NCBI GenBank assembly: GCA_964438515.1
Contig: CAYTLK010000010.1
Location: forward strand, 1 to 64,000
Source of the DNA: RGIG3701 sp964438515
GTDB taxonomy: Bacteria > Planctomycetota > Planctomycetia > Pirellulales > Thermoguttaceae
Length of the DNA stretch: 64,000 bases
Direction of reading: 5' to 3'
A model generated the notes under the pieces. The model worked only from the letters and a program-made list of their open reading frames with translations, ran no database searches and was not told where the DNA came from. Of this stretch, positions 59,842-64,000 are shown one piece after another (position 1 is the first letter of the stretch; the number at the start of each line of letters is the position of its first letter). The position numbers and the translations under genes are program-made.

Positions 59842-60966
59842 TCAAAGCAATTTAAATCCCCGTTTTTTGAAGACCGATTTCAAATCGTACCATGTAGAAA
59901 CAGGGTTCAAACCTCTTAAAATCCCTGCTTTTACATCATGCAACATACATCGAATCGGCTGCATACGTTCAAAATATCTCCCCGACACAATTTCCAACAA
60001 CCAAAACGGCCAAAAAAGGAAAAAGTTCCGTTCGACTCGCGCCCGATTGATGTAATGCACATCGTTTCCGTGCAGCCAGCGCAAAATTTTTTCCTTCTGC
60101 CGAGATTCAGGAACCATTTTCAGCCGTTCTTCCAACGCGTTACGGTGCGGCAAACTTTTAAAATACCATGCGGTACGTGTTCGAGCGAAAAAACGCATGA
60201 TTTTTTCCTTTTCCCGAAGCGTCTCACGATGCGTTCCGCACAGGGTTGCTGAAATGTTTTTTCCGTGAATTCTACAGCGCATGTACGACGTCTTTTCGTA
60301 ACGGAATTCCGTAACTGCCGGCAGCAAATAATATATCCACATATCGTGAAATACCGAATCCGGAGGCGTTTCGGGAATCGGAAAAATATATTTTCTATAT
60401 TTTGATCGGAACGCCATGCAACATCCGCAGGGTTCCTGCAGCGTCCGGGTGTAAGGGCTTACAAAATAGGGATGATAAAAATTCATGCTGACGCGCGCAA
60501 ATTCTTTTCTCAAAAGCCCCGCATCAGCAGAGTTTTCGTCGATGACGTCCGCGTCGCAATACACGAGTCCCACCTCGGGATTTTTCTCCATGATTTCCGT
60601 CATTTTGGCGATTTTTTCGAATTTCCAAATATCATCCTGGTCGCAGCAAAAAATAACGTCGGACTCGCAGAGCGTCATTGCTTTTTCGAAATTCCGGATG
60701 AATCCCAAATTCGTTTCATTCTGAAAAATCCGAACGGGAAAACGAACGGATTTCTTCCACGATTCTAAAATCTCCATCGTTCGGTCACTGGAACCATCAT
60801 CGCAAATCACGACTTCATCAGGAAGGCGCGTTTGAGCCGCAAGGCTCGCGAGCTGTTCCGACAAAAATCTTTCTCCGTTATACGTACAAAGCGCGACGGA
60901 AACGGTTAGTGGAACTGCAGGAATTGCAGCAACTGTCGAATTTGGAGGAAATGGGGGGATATTCAT
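59842..60966 (-). CDS. Family 2 glycosyltransferase
   Basis: The protein has 374 residues from the ATG at 60966 (AGGA nine bases upstream). VSVALCTYNGERFLSEQLASLAAQT, EVVICDDGSSDRTMEILE, and DVIFCCDQDDIWKFEKI (QDD-x-W) place it among the rhamnosyl- or other GT2 enzymes of surface glycans. GRYFERMQPIRCMLHD and a hydrophobic patch near 320 close the protein. It is the first gene of the minus-strand glycan block. Confidence 0.9.
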   Translation of the reverse strand: MNIPPFPPNSTVAAIPAVPLTVSVALCTYNGERFLSEQLASLAAQTRLPDEVVICDDGSSDRTMEILESWKKSVRFPVRIFQNETNLGFIRNFEKAMTLCESDVIFCCDQDDIWKFEKIAKMTEIMEKNPEVGLVYCDADVIDENSADAGLLRKEFARVSMNFYHPYFVSPYTRTLQEPCGCCMAFRSKYRKYIFPIPETPPDSVFHDMWIYYLLPAVTEFRYEKTSYMRCRIHGKNISATLCGTHRETLREKEKIMRFFARTRTAWYFKSLPHRNALEERLKMVPESRQKEKILRWLHGNDVHYINRARVERNFFLFWPFWLLEIVSGRYFERMQPIRCMLHDVKAGILRGLNPVSTWYDLKSVFKKRGFKLL

Positions 60967-61120
60967 ACTTTTTCTTCCTGCGCAAATTTTGTGCAAGAAA
61001 CAACTGAGGTTCGTTCTTTTCGTTCGTTTAGGATTTTAACCCGATACATTTTGGATTTCTGAGTTTCCGTCATTATTCTGTCGTAAAACAACCTTCCGTT
61101 ACAGCCAGTCCCTCAAACGC

Positions 61121-61213
61121 AATCCAGTGAAATCCAGCTGCTCAAAGTAAAATCCAGCGGAATCCGTGTACAGGGGGAAAAGAAAATTTTTGAGGAAAAG
61201 TAAAAATCCCCCT
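61121..61213. repeat. 30-bp-period direct repeat and second TTTTTGAGG hairpin
   Basis: AATCCAGTGAAATCC (61121-61135) and AATCCAGCGGAATCC (61151-61165) repeat at exactly 30 bases. A hairpin AGGGGG...CCCCCT (61172-61213) follows and contains the core shared with 59731-59768. The rest of the 613-base gap between divergent genes shows no ORF that I can support. Confidence 0.6.
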
Positions 61214-61465
61214 CCTCTATTCCATAAAATCCTCAAATTTTACAAAACTTTGGTCTCTGGATTTCTATTATACTCTAAAAAAACGAAATCGAATAGTGGA
61301 GAATGAAAAAATTTTAAAAACTCTGCCGTTTTTTCAGAATAAAATTTGAATCCGACAAAAATATTTGTGAAACTTTGAAGTTTTTGCGAAAAAAAGGATT
61401 CCCCCCCGCTTTAAATTTTTGAAAATTGAAGGTATATTGAACTCTGGAGGAATTTTTGCCGAAAT

Positions 61466-61499
61466 AAAAGGATGGGAAAACCTGTTTTTTCATCCTTTT
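61466..61499 (+). terminator. Terminator-like hairpin in the leader of the RsbW-like gene
   Basis: AAAAGGATG...CATCCTTTT, with inner AAAA/TTTT pairing, is followed by TTTT. An in-frame ATG at 61472 lies inside this hairpin, which argues against that start. Confidence 0.55.
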
Positions 61500-61579
61500 C
61501 AAGGAAAAGGACTCGAAATCGCGTTTTTTCTGAAAATAATTTCAAATTTCAGATGGTTTTGGAAACTGTGGTGAACCTT

Positions 61580-62140
61580 ATGACAGCAACGGGACGCTTT
61601 TTCTGGGAAAAAGATTTCTGTATTCCGAGCAAAACAGAAGCCGGTCACGCCATTATGGACGGTATTCTGCTTCAGCTTAAGGATTACGAATGGGAACAGA
61701 AAGATATTTTTGCAATCCATCTTTCATTTGAGGAGGCGCTCGTAAACGCAATTCGGCACGGAAATCAATCGGATAACCGACTTGGAGTCATGGTGCATCT
61801 GGAAATCTCACCGGAGCGTTTTTTGGCGCGAATTCAGGACGAAGGTCCAGGTTTCAATCCAGAAGATATTCCGGACCCGACTTTGGATGATTTTTTGGAA
61901 CGTCCATGCGGGCGAGGGGTGAAACTGATGCGCTCATTTATGACCTCAGTTTCCTTTAATCCCAAAGGGAACGTTGTGACGCTTGAGAAACTCCGTTCGA
62001 CTCCCGTTCCGGAGCATTTCCGTACAATTATCAATAATACAGATAGTAATGGCAGTACCAATAATAATGAAGAGGGTGCTGATAAATCCCAGCAGGAAAC
62101 GGTGTCGCACGACGACCAAGATGAAGTTTCCGCGCTGTAA
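61580..62140 (+). CDS. RsbW-like serine kinase/anti-sigma factor
   Basis: The protein has 186 residues from the ATG at 61580 (GGTGA upstream); ATGs at 61472 and 61553 are in frame but less likely. It is a GHKL ATPase: N-box LSFEEALVNAIRHGNQSD, G1 IQDEGPGFNPEDIPDP, G2 GRGVKLMRSFM. The C-terminal tail is Ser/Asn/Glu-rich. Such kinases bind a sigma factor and phosphorylate a STAS antagonist. The STAS protein is the next gene, 101 bases on. Confidence 0.85.
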   Translation: MTATGRFFWEKDFCIPSKTEAGHAIMDGILLQLKDYEWEQKDIFAIHLSFEEALVNAIRHGNQSDNRLGVMVHLEISPERFLARIQDEGPGFNPEDIPDPTLDDFLERPCGRGVKLMRSFMTSVSFNPKGNVVTLEKLRSTPVPEHFRTIINNTDSNGSTNNNEEGADKSQQETVSHDDQDEVSAL

Positions 62141-62241
62141 TTTGATTTACGAAAATATTTCAAATTAAATTCAAAAACACTACGTACTAAAATCAAAACT
62201 TTCACCAAACTTTCATATATCAACCTAAAAGGAGTGATTTC

Positions 62242-62595
62242 ATGTCGGAATTGCGGCATATTGCAATCAACGTCGTTGACGATATTTGTGTTGTTCATCT
62301 TCTCGACAATCGTATTGTGGACGATATGAATATTTACGAGCTGGGACTGGAGCTTTTCTCACTCGTCGAGCAAAATGGATACAGTAAAATTTTGCTGAAC
62401 TTTACTTCTGTCGGTTTCCTTTCCAGCGCGGCGCTTGGAAAACTCATCATGCTTTATAAAAAGGTGGCGGTTCGAAACGGCGTTTTGAAACTCTGTAACA
62501 TTGCGCCCGACATTCGCGAGCTTTTCACCATGATGAACTTGGATCGTATTTTTGAAATTTGTCCGAATGAAGCCGCCGCTTTGGCCGCATTTTGA
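62242..62595 (+). CDS. STAS anti-sigma-factor antagonist
   Basis: The protein has 117 residues, start supported by AAGGAG. The STAS domain includes LNFTSVGFLSSAALGKLIMLYKK, with Ser61-Ser62 at the position phosphorylated in SpoIIAA/RsbV proteins. It is the natural partner of the preceding RsbW-like kinase. No sigma factor gene is in the window, so the target is unknown. Confidence 0.9.
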   Translation: MSELRHIAINVVDDICVVHLLDNRIVDDMNIYELGLELFSLVEQNGYSKILLNFTSVGFLSSAALGKLIMLYKKVAVRNGVLKLCNIAPDIRELFTMMNLDRIFEICPNEAAALAAF

Positions 62596-62693
62596 TTTAC
62601 GGAAGCCGATGTTTTGCGAGAGCATAACAACGGTGAAGCGGAAATTCAAAATACATAGTGTACAAAAATTAAATAGTAAAGAATTGAAAGTGT

Positions 62694-62724
62694 GGAGGAA
62701 ATCTTTTCCCGAAATATTTCCTCC
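62694..62724 (+). terminator. Hairpin after the STAS gene
   Basis: GGAGGAAAT / ATTTCCTCC stem with a loop containing TTTTCCCGAA. It closely resembles the hairpin at 43449-43481. The T-tract is short. Confidence 0.5.
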
Positions 62725-62803
62725 ATGTTTGTTTGGCAGAATGGAATAATCATGAAGTCAGACTGTCTAAATTTGATTTAAAGTTGAATACTAGGAATTG
62801 TGT

Positions 62804-63688
62804 ATGAATAACGACTGGCGCGGACTTTATCCTTTTGCGTCGCACGAGCTTATTTTAAATGGCTTCAAACTGCATTATTTGGATGAAGGTCCAGAAAATG
62901 GAGCAAAAGATGCGCCCGTTCTTTTGATGCTGCACGGAAATCCAACTTGGTCCTTTTATTGGCGGAATCTCGTGTCGGCTCTGAGAAAAACCTGCCGCGT
63001 CGTCGTGCCCGACCATATGGGGTGCGGACTTTCCGACCGACCCGCAAGCAGCGAATATTCTTACACGCTCGACCAGCGAATTTGCGACATTTCGACCCTC
63101 ATTAAGACGCTGGATCTGCGGGAAATTACGCTTTTGGCGCACGATTGGGGCGGGGCGATCGGAATGGGAACGGCCGTTCGGAATGCGGAGCGTTTTCAGC
63201 GTTTTGTTCTTTTTAATACGGGAGCTTTTCATTTCCCGAAAATTCCTCTGCGCATTGCGGTTTGCAGAATTCCGGTTTTTGGACGGATTGCAATTCAGGG
63301 TTTCAATGCGTTTGCACGTGCTGCGGTGACGATGGCGGTCGAAAAAAAGCTTCCAAAGGACGTAAAAGCCGGTCTTCTGGCTCCTTACAATTCCTGGAAA
63401 AATCGGCTGGCGACTTATGAATTTGTGCGCGATATTCCGATGCGTCCCGGCGAGCGGAGTTGGGAGACGCTTTTGGAGGTGGAAAACGGACTGACGCAAT
63501 TTCAGAACCATCCGATTGCGCTCATTTGGGGAATGCGCGACTGGTGTTTCGCGCCAGAATTTATGAACTGTTTTCAAAAGTTTTTCCCCAATGCGGAAAC
63601 GCATACGTTTTCGGATGCGGGTCATTATGTTGTGGAAGACGCTTGGGAGCGCATTCTTCCGATTCTCGACCATTTTCTTCAGGAATAG
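62804..63688 (+). CDS. Haloalkane-dehalogenase-like alpha/beta hydrolase
   Basis: The protein has 294 residues from the ATG at 62804 (AGGA seven bases upstream). The oxyanion motif is LHGNPTWSFYWRNL, the nucleophile elbow HDWGGAIGMG (Asp nucleophile), the acid LIWGMRDWCFAP, and the His is in DAGHYVVEDA. This set matches haloalkane dehalogenases and the related OleB beta-lactone decarboxylases of olefin synthesis. No oleA, oleC or oleD follows within the window, but the window ends 312 bases later. Confidence 0.85.
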   Translation: MNNDWRGLYPFASHELILNGFKLHYLDEGPENGAKDAPVLLMLHGNPTWSFYWRNLVSALRKTCRVVVPDHMGCGLSDRPASSEYSYTLDQRICDISTLIKTLDLREITLLAHDWGGAIGMGTAVRNAERFQRFVLFNTGAFHFPKIPLRIAVCRIPVFGRIAIQGFNAFARAAVTMAVEKKLPKDVKAGLLAPYNSWKNRLATYEFVRDIPMRPGERSWETLLEVENGLTQFQNHPIALIWGMRDWCFAPEFMNCFQKFFPNAETHTFSDAGHYVVEDAWERILPILDHFLQE

Positions 63689-64000
63689 ACGATCCCAATG
63701 GAAGCAACTCAGCGAAAATCGGTGGAGTCGGCAAGAAAAAGAAACAGGAAATCGCAAAAAGAAAAATTTGGAAAATTTCTGAAAATGTCCGGGAAGAACC
63801 TCTGCTTTAACGTTCTTATTTCATAAGTCTCTGAAAATCCAGCGTGAATCTTTCTTTTCACACTGAAAAAAACGTCAGAAAATCGGCCTGTGAGACTGTT
63901 TCAATCTGTTACAATTATGCAGGAAACAAGGACGCGTTCACGTAAAAGATTTTGTGCATTTTGTTTAAATCCCCCAGACGGACGCCGTTTTTCGTTTATA
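63689..64000. other. Gene-free 3' end of the window
   Basis: No gene with good support is seen. A 42-codon Lys/Arg-rich ORF from 63698 lacks a ribosome site. A small inverted repeat CAG.GTGAA/TTCAC.CTG lies near 63841-63866. Confidence 0.5.

Noticed and set aside
63698..63826. 42-codon Lys/Arg-rich ORF at the window end
   Set aside because: No Shine-Dalgarno sequence at a useful distance and a composition that follows the A-rich DNA.
1..64000. tRNA, rRNA, CRISPR arrays and insertion sequences
   Set aside because: I looked for T-loop-like motifs, repeat-spacer arrays and transposase genes by eye and saw none; a covariance search would be needed to exclude tRNAs firmly.

Overview
The window looks like a chromosome fragment of a planctomycete (Planctomycetota), probably a Pirellulales/Thermoguttaceae-type lineage of moderate GC. 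This is inferred from gene content, not from a marker-gene tree. The signs are two proteins of the DUF1559 family with prepilin-type N-termini, a PEP-CTERM surface protein, a sulfatase-family protein, Tat-exported Gfo/Idh/MocA and TIM-barrel proteins, a Tad/Flp pilus with planctomycete-style pilins, and Gram-negative envelope genes (lpxC, ompH). One run of 100 Ns (14596-14695) shows that this is a draft scaffold. I found no rRNA, tRNA, CRISPR array or insertion sequence.

Layout. 0.1-10.4 kb (minus strand): nagA, a membrane-anchored alpha/alpha-toroid protein, uvrA, a secreted glycosidase-like protein and argS. 10.6-12.1 kb (plus): a response regulator with an N-terminal excisionase-like HTH, then a sensorless histidine kinase. 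12.2-15.7 kb (minus): part of a Tad pilus operon (Cys-rich exported protein, secretin, OmpA-like protein). 15.9-20.5 kb (minus): glycosyltransferase, acetyltransferase, a sulfatase-family protein that has lost its catalytic residues, and a DUF1559 protein. 20.7-37.5 kb (plus): PEP-CTERM beta-helix protein, DUF1559 protein, a three-gene unit (pyruvyl transferase, F420H2-dehydrogenase-beta-like protein, methyltransferase), a large exported helical protein, a frameshifted DUF805 protein, a GH28-like protein, a phosphohexomutase and a GT-C-like membrane protein. 37.5-40.7 kb (minus): secreted metallopeptidase, lpxC, ompH. 41.2-47.8 kb (plus): cysC, an oxidoreductase, a solitary adenine methyltransferase with an HTH, ilvE and a Tat-exported GH20-like protein. 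48-51.3 kb (minus): a 32-residue membrane peptide, then cpaB, prepilin peptidase and three pilins. 51.6-54 kb: a GrpB-like protein (plus) and uxaC (minus). 54.2-61 kb (minus): UbiA-type prenyltransferase, methyltransferase, three glycosyltransferases and UDP-galactopyranose mutase. 61.5-63.7 kb (plus): an RsbW-like kinase, a STAS protein and a haloalkane-dehalogenase-like hydrolase.

How the parts work together. The secretin operon and the cpaB/peptidase/pilin operon, 33 kb apart, are two pieces of one Tad pilus. Its ATPase and platform genes are not in the window. The 54-61 kb block is probably a surface-glycan locus using galactofuranose. The 24.6-28.3 kb trio probably modifies an exopolysaccharide. 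The RsbW/STAS pair is a partner-switching module.

Points most worth following up: the pseudosulfatase; the DUF805/GspG-like frameshift; a shared 53-nt promoter-leader module in front of two unrelated genes; a dispersed intergenic repeat family; the small membrane peptide; and a recurring habit of short-period tandem repeats at or just before gene starts.
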